This document shows positions 1 to 13,172 of a stretch of DNA of 64,000 bases, in pieces. Positions within the stretch are counted from its first letter, which is position 1. Each line of letters starts with the position of its first letter. The notes beneath the pieces were generated by a model that made no database searches, was not told the DNA's origin, and was given only the letters and a program-made list of their open reading frames with translations. Location of the stretch: contig CP032931.1 in assembly GCA_003666485.1 (NCBI GenBank), forward strand, positions 1,736,001 through 1,800,000. Direction: 5' to 3'. This stretch comes from Levilactobacillus brevis. GTDB lineage: Bacteria; Bacillota; Bacilli; Lactobacillales; Lactobacillaceae. Made by a program: the position numbers and the translations under genes.

Positions 1-4956
<4,956 letters not shown>

Positions 4957-4990
4957 AGTGTTCAAGTAAGAATAGAAGTTAGCAAATCAG

Positions 4991-5028
4991 AAAAGTCTAC
5001 TGACTGAAAAAGTCGGTAGGCTTTTTTG
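4991..5028 (+). terminator. Intrinsic terminator after SD protein
   Basis: The arms AAGTCTACTGACT and AGTCGGTAGGCTT pair around a short A-rich loop and run into a T tract. It ends the SD-protein transcript before the glycosylation genes. Confidence 0.8.
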
Positions 5029-5029
5029 C

Positions 5030-5435
5030 TTGGACTAATCCTCACATAAAATAAAAAGTGTGGTATTTTAAGGAAAAATGAAGGGAAATACCGGTATGAT
5101 TAAATTGCGTGATCTCAGTGGAGGTTAGTTAGCAAAGTTCATAATCTTACGTCGCTAATTCGTCCGCAATATCGGTGAAAAGTCGTGTATTGTCGGCGTT
5201 ATAGTCAACGCGTCGATAACCAAAAAGCAAACAAACCCACTTCTGGAAAGTTTTCAGAAAAAAGGTCTAAAAACGATAGTACGTACGGTGAATTTATGCT
5301 ATTATAAACATGTGCAAAGATTAAACCAAATTAAAAAGAATGACGCAAGATGTCTTGCATTTTAACCGAAAGTATGAGTCGACGACGTAATACTTTTTAA
5401 GTGAAAAATGCCGTGAATGGGGGCTGTCATCGAGA
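5030..5435. other. AT-rich intergenic region before the modification genes
   Basis: No convincing gene. It is visibly more AT-rich than its surroundings. It contains an inverted repeat GGTATTT...AAATACC (about 5062-5094) and a short palindrome GCAAGATGTCTTGC (5348-5361). A TATTAT / TATAAA stretch near 5300 could serve as a -10, but no good -35 lies at the right distance. It probably carries the promoter of the downstream run of genes. Confidence 0.4.
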
Positions 5436-7076
5436 ATGAAAAAATCAGTCATTAAACAATTGAAAACGGGTATCCTGGACTTGGGTCGTACTGAAGATTG
5501 GGTTACGGGGGCAACAACTTTAGCCGTCTCTATTTCCAACCATACCAAACGTGCGACCGTGAACTTTATCCAGGCCATGACGTTTCGCCAGGCTTGGGAT
5601 CAAGTTGCGGACGAGTTAGCTAGCGTGGCAGGGGATGCTTGGGTGCGAATCGAAGTGGTTCAGTCGATTCAGAAAAGGACTCTGGCCAGCGTTGAAGCGG
5701 AATTGCGTAATATGGATCGCATGAATTATTGGCGTCGAGGGATTAGTTTTGACCCTAAATTTAAAACAGCTCTATTAGAGATGGAACTCAATGGTCATGC
5801 ATTCATTAAACCTGGAGAGGGCCACCGCATCGGGAAAAATAAGTCGGCTTCTTGGCTTGATTTTGACCACATCACAACCTACTTGCGGCATCGGGAAGGA
5901 CAGGATTCGCTTGACCTGGCTGCCGCTAAAGATGTCTGGGTGTTCACGACCACCGGGATTTTTACCGATGGTGATCAAATCTGGCGGCTGAATGATACCG
6001 AGTCACCGGAAAAGGGCATTCGCCAACTGGTTAATTTTAAATCGGAGTTCCAGAATTACTTGGGACTCGGCGAACAATTTCTGGCGCGTCAGATCAAGGC
6101 CAACGGGCAATTTGTTTACGGGTACTATCCGGCCCGTCAGCGTGTGTTGAGCAACTATAACAGTGTGCGCCACTTCTCATCAATCTATGCTTTACTGGAG
6201 GCCATCGACTTTACCGGGCGCAAGGAAGATTTGGCTCAGGTGAAGCAGGCGATTCAATGGGGACTCGAGGAACGGACGCAGACGGTGGCTGATGCCTTGT
6301 TCGTCGTTGAACGGCCCAAGAAGGGCACTCCCGAATTGAAGCTGGGGGCCCAGGCCATGCTGATTTTGGCACTGTGCAAGTACCAAGAAGTCACGCATGA
6401 CGAGACCTTTGCGGCAGCGGCCATGCAAGCCTTTCGGGGCGTCGTGGCGTTTCAACAGGCGTCGGGTCGTTTCAATCACGTGCTCAACCCAGATTTGACC
6501 GTCAAAGATGCCTTTCGCATCATCTACTATGAAGGCGAGATTACCTTTGCGTTGGCGCGGCTGTACGAAATGACACACGAGCAAGCCGTGTTAGCCATGG
6601 TACAAACATCATTGGACTTCATGATTGCCAACGACTATGGCAAATACCATGATCACTGGATCTCATACGCCGTGAATGAAGCGCTCCAGTTTACACCAGA
6701 TAATCGCGAATTGATGCGGTTGGGCTTAAAGAATGTGTTCAGCCATCTAGACTTTATTGAACAGCGTGATACGGCTTACCCAACGCTCTTAGAGTTACTG
6801 GACGCCGCCGTGAAGATGACGGATATCATCAGGGAGACCGGCAATGATGACCTGATGAACGACGATGATGTGATTCGCTTGCGCCGCGTTTGGCGGCAAC
6901 GTGCGGAACACGAGCTAGCTACCGGGGCATTTCAACCGGAGTTGGCCATGTACTTTTACGCACCATCTAAATTTGTCGGTGGCTTCTTTGCACGGCATGA
7001 TCATTTTCGAACACGAATTGATGACTGTGAGCACTTCTTATCCGGCCTGATCAATTACTACAATTACGCGTACTAA
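5436..7076 (+). CDS. Unknown 546-residue protein, first gene of the SD-modification run
   Basis: I do not recognise a named family. No signal peptide or membrane segment is evident, so it is probably cytoplasmic. The N-terminal 150 residues look alpha/beta. The middle and C-terminal parts (about 190-480) are rich in aromatic and helical repeats (for example RHFSSIYALLEA, IIYYEGEITFALARLYE, HDHWISYAVNEAL), which resemble alpha/alpha-toroid enzymes such as epimerases and six-hairpin glycosidases. It is followed after 14 bp by a small membrane protein and then by the glycosyltransferases, so a role in building or trimming the same glycan is likely. That function is inference. Confidence 0.75.
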   Translation: MKKSVIKQLKTGILDLGRTEDWVTGATTLAVSISNHTKRATVNFIQAMTFRQAWDQVADELASVAGDAWVRIEVVQSIQKRTLASVEAELRNMDRMNYWRRGISFDPKFKTALLEMELNGHAFIKPGEGHRIGKNKSASWLDFDHITTYLRHREGQDSLDLAAAKDVWVFTTTGIFTDGDQIWRLNDTESPEKGIRQLVNFKSEFQNYLGLGEQFLARQIKANGQFVYGYYPARQRVLSNYNSVRHFSSIYALLEAIDFTGRKEDLAQVKQAIQWGLEERTQTVADALFVVERPKKGTPELKLGAQAMLILALCKYQEVTHDETFAAAAMQAFRGVVAFQQASGRFNHVLNPDLTVKDAFRIIYYEGEITFALARLYEMTHEQAVLAMVQTSLDFMIANDYGKYHDHWISYAVNEALQFTPDNRELMRLGLKNVFSHLDFIEQRDTAYPTLLELLDAAVKMTDIIRETGNDDLMNDDDVIRLRRVWRQRAEHELATGAFQPELAMYFYAPSKFVGGFFARHDHFRTRIDDCEHFLSGLINYYNYAY

Positions 7077-7090
7077 AGGGGGCAAATAGT

Positions 7091-7294
7091 GTGATAGCGT
7101 TGACCACGATTTTTGCTTATAAGAAAGTCCAGTTTTTCATTCGGATGTCGATTTACGTTGTCGTGGGTGGGTTGGCCTTATTTGTTCGTTGGCGTAATCG
7201 CAAGAAGACCCGCAAGCGCATGGATGACCGGACAAAAGAAATGATGAAACGAACTAAAAAAAATAAAGATGGTAAGTATCCTTGGGAGGAATAA
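7091..7294 (+). CDS. Small membrane protein, basic C-terminus
   Basis: The GTG start at 7091 follows AAAGGGGGC. The 67 residues contain one hydrophobic segment (about 14-31) followed by a strongly basic tail (RNRKKTRKR...KRTKKNKDGK) ending in YPWEE. No family recognised. It is co-directional and tightly spaced between the 546-residue gene and the first glycosyltransferase, so it could tether the glycosylation enzymes to the membrane. That role is a guess. Confidence 0.65.
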   Translation: MIALTTIFAYKKVQFFIRMSIYVVVGGLALFVRWRNRKKTRKRMDDRTKEMMKRTKKNKDGKYPWEE

Positions 7295-7324
7295 CTTCCA
7301 GCCGTTCAAGATAGGAGTGGCAAT

Positions 7325-8842
7325 ATGTTTTATTTTATTAACGAATATATCTTACAAAAGAATTCCAGCGTGGAGCACACGGCTATGAACCGGGTCAAGC
7401 TGTTTAATCATTACAAGCGACCGGCAAAGATCGTGACCAAGACCTATGACCGCTTGCTTCACCAGACGATTGGTAAATTTGAATTGACCGATAATGAAAT
7501 CGTTAACATGTTTGATTTCTTTCAAGAAGCAGAGGCGGTTCAACCGACGCGCGTGATGCACACGGATGATTTGCATCTGCCACTAGAATCGGAAGTAACG
7601 GTCGGGGCCAACTACAGCCAGGTCTTTGATGGGGACGTGCGTACCAGCAAGGTCGGGTTTATTCCCGGGACGATTGGCCGCGTCTTTTATCAAGAATTTG
7701 TCGATGCGCAGGAGAACCTGATTGAAACGAACCTGTGGGATTGGCGGGGATTCAAGTCCGCAACCCAGTACTTTGGCCAAAACGGCAAGCTGATTCTCCA
7801 GCGGTTCTACACACCGACGGGAAAAACGGCGTTGGAAGAATTTTTCGTTCCGGATACGAACGGCAACCCGTTGGCCTCACGGATTATCCTGAAGGACTAT
7901 CAGGGGAAGGGCGACCGGTTCTTTCAAAATACTGACGACTTATTTATCTTCTTCTTGACCGAGCTCAGCAATCAGGATACGGCAGTGACGACCTTTATTG
8001 CTGATCGTCCAGGAACTGGGGTCAAACCGTTACTGGCGCTAAACGATAATTCACGGAAATATGTGTACATTCCCATCAATCACGCCGTGGATCCGAATGA
8101 TCCTATCCATGGCAAGGTGGATGGTTTCCTCGAGCCAGCATTTGCGCACTTTAATCATTTCGATGGGTTCATTACCGCCACTGAACAACAAGCGGAACAT
8201 CTTCGGCAACGATACGCGCAGGCCAAGTTTACGGCGATTTCCGCAGTTGCGACGCTGCCGAAAGCCAAGGAGGATGCTGTGAGTCCCAACCAAGCGACTC
8301 GGCGGCCACACAGTCTCCTGTACGTTGGTCGGCTTGCGGCGGATAAGCAGATTGAGCAGCTCTTGCGGATGTTTGCGTTGGTCAAGGATCAAGTGCCAGA
8401 TGCGACGTTTGATCTGTTTGGTTACGGCAGTCCAGCGTACATGAAAGCGATGGCAGACGTGGTATCAGAGCTCAATCTCGCGACCAGCGTGACCTTCAAG
8501 GATTATGATCCACAGGTCTTACAACAGTACGACCATTATCAAGTGCTCGTGAACATGTCCTTTGCCGATGGCGCGCCGTTGGCAATGCAAGAGGCCATGG
8601 CCCATGGGCTACCGGTGGTCAGTTATCCGTTTAATTACGGTGCGAAACAATTTGTGCAAGATGGGGTGACGGGGTACTTGGTCGACCGCGGCAACGCGTT
8701 AGCCATGGCGGACCGCGTCAGAACGTTATTTACAGATGATGATCAGCTGGCCAAGATGAGTCAGGCGGCTTACGAAGAGGCCCATCAGAGTTGGACCCGG
8801 CGGAAAGTTTGGAACCGGTGGCAACGGCTATTGGAGGCCTAG
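7325..8842 (+). CDS. SdgA/SdgB/TarM-type glycosyltransferase 1 (GT4 family)
   Basis: This is a 505-residue GT-B retaining glycosyltransferase. The N-terminal half has the beta-rich accessory domain shared by SD-repeat glycosyltransferases and poly-polyol-phosphate glucosyltransferases. The C-terminal half has the donor site: VGRLAADK with Arg336 and Lys341, then the usual EX7E region, which here reads D415-GAPLAMQ-E423. The first acidic residue is therefore Asp rather than Glu. In Staphylococcus, SdgA and SdgB add GlcNAc to SD repeats. Its position downstream of an SD-repeat gene supports the same substrate here. The sugar donor cannot be read from sequence. Confidence 0.85.
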   Translation: MFYFINEYILQKNSSVEHTAMNRVKLFNHYKRPAKIVTKTYDRLLHQTIGKFELTDNEIVNMFDFFQEAEAVQPTRVMHTDDLHLPLESEVTVGANYSQVFDGDVRTSKVGFIPGTIGRVFYQEFVDAQENLIETNLWDWRGFKSATQYFGQNGKLILQRFYTPTGKTALEEFFVPDTNGNPLASRIILKDYQGKGDRFFQNTDDLFIFFLTELSNQDTAVTTFIADRPGTGVKPLLALNDNSRKYVYIPINHAVDPNDPIHGKVDGFLEPAFAHFNHFDGFITATEQQAEHLRQRYAQAKFTAISAVATLPKAKEDAVSPNQATRRPHSLLYVGRLAADKQIEQLLRMFALVKDQVPDATFDLFGYGSPAYMKAMADVVSELNLATSVTFKDYDPQVLQQYDHYQVLVNMSFADGAPLAMQEAMAHGLPVVSYPFNYGAKQFVQDGVTGYLVDRGNALAMADRVRTLFTDDDQLAKMSQAAYEEAHQSWTRRKVWNRWQRLLEA

Positions 8843-8856
8843 AAGGGGGAGCAGCT

Positions 8857-10389
8857 ATGTATTACTTTTTAAACGATAATATGCAGTATTCAAAGTCAGG
8901 GATCGAGCATGCGGAAATTGCCCGTCTCCACCTCTTTGAAAAAAATCACGTTCCAGCGAAGATCGTGACGCGAGTATTTTCAATGGAATTATCGAAAATC
9001 GTTGACCAGGCAGGTATTCCAGCCGATGGGTTCGTCAACTTATTCCAGTTTTTCTGTGGCAGCATGACCGTGCCAACTAAACGGTTTTCCTTAAACGAAT
9101 TTTCTCTGCCCAGTAATACGACCCAGACACGTAAAGATAATCAAATTCAAATTTTTGCCCAGGGTAAGATGCAGATGATTATCTATTTGCGGCCGAATTC
9201 AGAAGAAATCAGCAATATTCAATACTTTGACGTAACTGGCCGGACTTTGAAGATGGTCTGGTGGGATGTGCGGGGCTTCAAGTGTTTGGAGCAGCTCTTT
9301 GATTGGGACGGCAAGATCGTTCAAGAACAGTATTACGGGCCGGACGGGTTGGTTCACCTGGAAAAATGCCATCTCTTGAACCGCGCTAACCAGGAACATG
9401 TGAGCTGGCGGGTCTTGAACTACCGGGGGAGAGACTGGGTCTTCAATGGCATGAATGCGCTGACCCGGTTCTTCTATGATGAGCTGAACCAAAATGATGA
9501 GCAAAACGTCTTCATCTGTGATCGGACGGTCGAATGTGATTGGGCGCTGTTCAACATGAAGACGGCGGCGTTTCGGGTACTTCACCTCCACAACGATCAC
9601 GTGGCGGATCCCACGGACATGTTACATTCACAGCTGAACAATAATTATCAAAATGCGTTAACCAATTGGGACCAGTGGGACGCCGTGATTTCCTCCACGC
9701 CAGAACAGTCACAAGACATTGAGGACCGCTTTGGCAAAGACATTCCGGCGTTCACGATTCCGGTGGGGTACGTGACGGATGCCCAGATGGCTGCCCCGCA
9801 TCAAGCGTTCGAGCGGCGGCAAAAGGACCTGATCGTTCACGTGGCCCGGTTAGCACCAGAAAAGCAGCAGAACCATTCCATCGAGGCGTTTGCGCAAGTT
9901 CACCAGAAGTTCCCGGACGCCCGCCTAGAGCTGTGGGGCTATGCTAACGGTGATATCGGTGCCAAATTTAAGCAACAGGTGGCAGATCTTGGACTGACCG
10001 ACGTGGTGAGCTTTAAGGGGTATACGCATGATATTGGGGCCGTATACGACAAAGCCCAATTGGGACTACTCCCAAGTCGTGCGGAAGGCTTCTCACTGAT
10101 GCTCCTAGAAGCCCAGTCTCACGGGTTGCCCATGGTTGCCAACGATGTGAAGTATGGGCCCAGCGATATCATCGATGACGGCGTGAGTGGTCGGCTCACC
10201 ACGGATGGCGATGTGCAAGGGTTAGCGGACGCAATGATTGATCTGCTGGGTGATCAGCAGCGGCTGGCGGACTACAGTGCAGCGTCCTATGAAAATGCGA
10301 AGCGCTACTCAGAGCATGCGGTCTTTGAGAAGTGGCAGGCGTTATTGGACTACTTTGGCAGTTTGATGAAGGACCAAGCCGTCGTTTAG
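8857..10389 (+). CDS. SdgA/SdgB/TarM-type glycosyltransferase 2 (GT4 family)
   Basis: 510 residues. The start at 8857 is chosen for the AAGGGGGAG ribosome site; a longer in-frame start would run into the preceding gene. The N-terminus (MYYFLNDN...SGIEHAEI) aligns with that of the previous gene, so the two are paralogues. The donor-site residues are complete: Arg331 and Lys336 in VARLAPEK, and the E410-GFSLMLL-E418 motif. This makes it the better candidate for the catalytic member if the two act as a pair. Likely a cytoplasmic enzyme glycosylating Ser in the SD stalk before or during export. Confidence 0.87.
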   Translation: MYYFLNDNMQYSKSGIEHAEIARLHLFEKNHVPAKIVTRVFSMELSKIVDQAGIPADGFVNLFQFFCGSMTVPTKRFSLNEFSLPSNTTQTRKDNQIQIFAQGKMQMIIYLRPNSEEISNIQYFDVTGRTLKMVWWDVRGFKCLEQLFDWDGKIVQEQYYGPDGLVHLEKCHLLNRANQEHVSWRVLNYRGRDWVFNGMNALTRFFYDELNQNDEQNVFICDRTVECDWALFNMKTAAFRVLHLHNDHVADPTDMLHSQLNNNYQNALTNWDQWDAVISSTPEQSQDIEDRFGKDIPAFTIPVGYVTDAQMAAPHQAFERRQKDLIVHVARLAPEKQQNHSIEAFAQVHQKFPDARLELWGYANGDIGAKFKQQVADLGLTDVVSFKGYTHDIGAVYDKAQLGLLPSRAEGFSLMLLEAQSHGLPMVANDVKYGPSDIIDDGVSGRLTTDGDVQGLADAMIDLLGDQQRLADYSAASYENAKRYSEHAVFEKWQALLDYFGSLMKDQAVV

Positions 10390-10417
10390 GTGAAGGTTAA
10401 TTTTGGGGGGATTCACA

Positions 10418-10813
10418 ATGGATAAGACAACAAGCTTAGTGGTCGACATTGATGGCACTCTGTGTGATTTGAAGACGGCGGACCAGACCTACCTGGACGT
10501 TGCCCCCAAACCCAGCATGATTGCTCAGATGCGGGCGTACCAACAAGCAGGGTATCAAATCATTTTATTCACGTCACGGCAAATGCGGACCTACGAGGGC
10601 AACATCGGCAAGATCAATAAGTACACGGCGCCCATCACGAAAGAGTGGCTGGCAAAATACGAGGTGCCGTATGACCAAATTATTTTTGGCAAGCCCTGGG
10701 CGGGACATGGCGGCTACTACATCGATGACCGGGCATTTCGGCCGAGTGAGCTGTTAAAGTACTCGCCGGATGAGCTGGCTGAATTGGTGGCAAAGGAGCG
10801 TGACGTCCATTGA
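10418..10813 (+). CDS. HAD-family phosphatase of the capsule/glycan type
   Basis: 131 residues, started at ATG 10418. HAD motifs are all visible: VVDIDGTLCDL (nucleophile Asp and acid/base Asp) near the N-terminus, the Ser of ILFTSRQMRTYEGN, Lys in GKPW and the DD of YIDDRAF. The short cap-less form with RTYEGNIGKIN is typical of small phosphatases found in bacterial polysaccharide loci. Its TGA overlaps the TTG start of the next gene (TTGA), implying translational coupling with the nucleotidyltransferase-kinase. It probably dephosphorylates a small precursor of the group those enzymes activate. The substrate is unknown. Confidence 0.85.
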   Translation: MDKTTSLVVDIDGTLCDLKTADQTYLDVAPKPSMIAQMRAYQQAGYQIILFTSRQMRTYEGNIGKINKYTAPITKEWLAKYEVPYDQIIFGKPWAGHGGYYIDDRAFRPSELLKYSPDELAELVAKERDVH

Positions 10814-12453
10814 CTAAGACACTCTTAATGCTCTCTGCCGCCAAATTGGCAGACGACATGCAAGCAACCTTTGGGACCATCTATCCAGCCATGATTCCGG
10901 TGACGGATGGCCAACGAATCATTGATCGCACCGTTGAACAGTATGGCAAGTTGGGCTATCAAATGTTTGTGGCCGTGAGTGCCAGTGACGATTCCATTCC
11001 GGCTTATATTGCCCAAAAGAAGTTGGCGATTACCCCAATCCGCGTTGCCAGCGGGTTGAACTTAAGCGAGGCCGTTGCGCAGGCGTTAACGAGCCTGCAG
11101 GACCAGACCGACTTGGCCGAGCTGACGATCGTCTTTGGGGATACACTGATTCAGACCAACAAGCTGTCACAGCCAGATACCGTGTTCACCCATCCCGTAG
11201 TCGATGCGGGCCGGTGGACGACCGTCAATCTGGACGTGCGGCACCACGTCACTTTCACGGATAAGACGATTCCCGAAAACCAAGGCCAGTATTTGGCAGC
11301 CGTGGGGGTATTCAATTTCAGTGCTGGTGACGCGTTGGCCGAAGCCTGGCAAGGGGCCAAGTCATTCTACGAGAACCTTAGTGTTTATGACCAGCAGCAC
11401 CCATTGACCACGGCGGATATCGACCAGTGGCTCGACTTCGGTCATAGCGACAAGTATGCCGAGGCTAAGCAAGTTGAGGCGCGGTTCTTTAACAAGACCA
11501 AGATTGATTTTAAACGGGGCATCATCCGCAAGGAAAGTACGGACGTCGATAAGTTTTTAGGCGAGGTTAAGTGGTATCTGAAACTGCCCAAGCGGCTGGC
11601 CTACATCGCTCCCCGAATCTTTGACTATTCCCTGAACTACAATGCGCCGTTCGTTGAAATGGAATATTTCTCTTATGAAAGTCTCCACAACTTATTTTTA
11701 TACGGAAACTTTGAACTGGGATTCTGGCGTGAAATCATTGATGAGCTCTTCTTCCTACGGGCTGAGATGAATCAGTATCAGGTCCAAGTAAAGCCGGAGG
11801 AATACCAGGCAACCGTCGCGGACATGTATTTGGACAAGACGGTCGATCGCCTGCACCGCCTCATCAAGGAAACACCGTTTTACGCTCAGATTGCGGACAA
11901 GCCGTTGGTCATCAACGGGGAGACCTATCCCAGCATCAACGAGATCATTGCCGCGCTGCCAGATGTATTGGCGAAGAGTGGCGTGCTGACGGGCGCGTCC
12001 TTTGCGGTGATTCACGGGGACTTCTGCATGACCAACATTTTGTATGACAACACCAAGCACGTCATGCGGTTGATTGATCCGCGCGGTAAGTTTGGCAAAT
12101 TCGATATTTACGGGGATGCCAAGTACGACTACGCAAAATTGATGCACAGTTTTTCTGGCAAGTATGACTGCATCATTTCAGACATGTTCACGGTGGATGC
12201 GGACCAGACGGGGCGGTTGGATTACCACCTGAACGTCACGGGAAACGAAGCGGAGATCGGTCAGTTGTTTGAGCAAAAATTGCAAGAACATCTTGATGAT
12301 CCGCGGGCATATCACCAGATTCAACTGATCGAGTCACTGCTGTTCTTGAGCATGATTCCACTGCATAAGGATAAACCAGAACGGCAAAAGGCCATGCTGG
12401 CGGTTGGTGTCACGAAGTTTGCGCCATTTATGGCTAAGGTAATGGAGGGATAA
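10810..12453 (+). CDS. Nucleotidyltransferase-like / APH-type kinase fusion
   Basis: 547 residues from a TTG start. Residues 1 to about 230 have the layout of a sugar-nucleotide or LicC-like nucleotidyltransferase but lack the usual GxGxR(x)nPK signature: the loop reads SAAKLADDM and the conserved Lys after Pro is missing (YPAMIPV). Residues from about 230 on are a choline-kinase / aminoglycoside-phosphotransferase-like domain with an intact catalytic loop, VIHGDFCMTN, and the metal-binding IDPRG. Such fusions occur in capsule clusters, where the kinase phosphorylates a small alcohol or amino-alcohol. Here it sits between a HAD phosphatase and a second nucleotidyltransferase, which suggests a phosphorylation/activation route for a glycan decoration. 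Confidence 0.82.
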   Translation: MTKTLLMLSAAKLADDMQATFGTIYPAMIPVTDGQRIIDRTVEQYGKLGYQMFVAVSASDDSIPAYIAQKKLAITPIRVASGLNLSEAVAQALTSLQDQTDLAELTIVFGDTLIQTNKLSQPDTVFTHPVVDAGRWTTVNLDVRHHVTFTDKTIPENQGQYLAAVGVFNFSAGDALAEAWQGAKSFYENLSVYDQQHPLTTADIDQWLDFGHSDKYAEAKQVEARFFNKTKIDFKRGIIRKESTDVDKFLGEVKWYLKLPKRLAYIAPRIFDYSLNYNAPFVEMEYFSYESLHNLFLYGNFELGFWREIIDELFFLRAEMNQYQVQVKPEEYQATVADMYLDKTVDRLHRLIKETPFYAQIADKPLVINGETYPSINEIIAALPDVLAKSGVLTGASFAVIHGDFCMTNILYDNTKHVMRLIDPRGKFGKFDIYGDAKYDYAKLMHSFSGKYDCIISDMFTVDADQTGRLDYHLNVTGNEAEIGQLFEQKLQEHLDDPRAYHQIQLIESLLFLSMIPLHKDKPERQKAMLAVGVTKFAPFMAKVMEG

Positions 12454-12455
12454 GC

Positions 12456-13172
12456 TTGCAAATTGTCATTACGATGGCGGGGCAAGGGTCGCGGTTCAAA
12501 AAAGTGGGGGTCACCGTCCCGAAACACGAGATTACCGTGCGGGGGAAGACCTTGTTCGAATGGGCCATGCGCTCCCTAAGCGATTTTGTGAATGAACAGT
12601 TTTTCTTTGTGGTTCGCCATGGCCAGTATCAGGAGGATAAGCTGCGCCAGTTGATTGCGCAGGCGGGTATTCGCCATTATCAATTGGTCGAGGTGGATAC
12701 GGTGACGTCGGGCCAGGCGTCAACGGTGATGGCGGTTGCGCCGCGGTTGGATACGAAGGATAGTCTAGCCGTCTACAACATTGATACCTTCGTTGAACCA
12801 GGCATGATTCGACAGGCGGATCTCACTAACTGTGATGGGAGCCTGACCACCTTCACGGCTGCGGGTGATCACTGGTCATTCGTGCAGTTGAATGCGGCCG
12901 GTGACGTGGTCGATGTGGTGGAGAAGCGGCGGGTGTCGCCGCATGCCTCCGTGGGGTTTTACTATTTCAATACGTTCGGTGATTTCGCTGAGATCTACAA
13001 GCACTATGGCCAGGCAATCCAAGCGGCCTACGGCGAAATCTATGTGGCCCCCATGTACCATTATCTTTTACAACAACAAGCCAAGATCACGTACACGGAT
13101 ATTCCCGCTGACACCGTCCATGTTCTGGGAACACCGGAAGAGTTGGCGGTATTTAAGGAGGCGGCTGAATGA
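12456..13172 (+). CDS. Nucleotidyltransferase (sugar- or polyol-phosphate type)
   Basis: 238 residues, TTG start two bases after the previous stop. The signature MAGQGSRF...VPKHEI is complete, giving the NTP loop and catalytic Lys, and VYNIDTF supplies the metal-binding Asp. The fold is that of nucleotidyltransferases making NDP-sugars or CDP-alcohols. Because the preceding fusion has a broken NTP site, this gene may supply the real activation step. The last four bases (ATGA) overlap the start of the next gene. Confidence 0.85.
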   Translation: MQIVITMAGQGSRFKKVGVTVPKHEITVRGKTLFEWAMRSLSDFVNEQFFFVVRHGQYQEDKLRQLIAQAGIRHYQLVEVDTVTSGQASTVMAVAPRLDTKDSLAVYNIDTFVEPGMIRQADLTNCDGSLTTFTAAGDHWSFVQLNAAGDVVDVVEKRRVSPHASVGFYYFNTFGDFAEIYKHYGQAIQAAYGEIYVAPMYHYLLQQQAKITYTDIPADTVHVLGTPEELAVFKEAAE

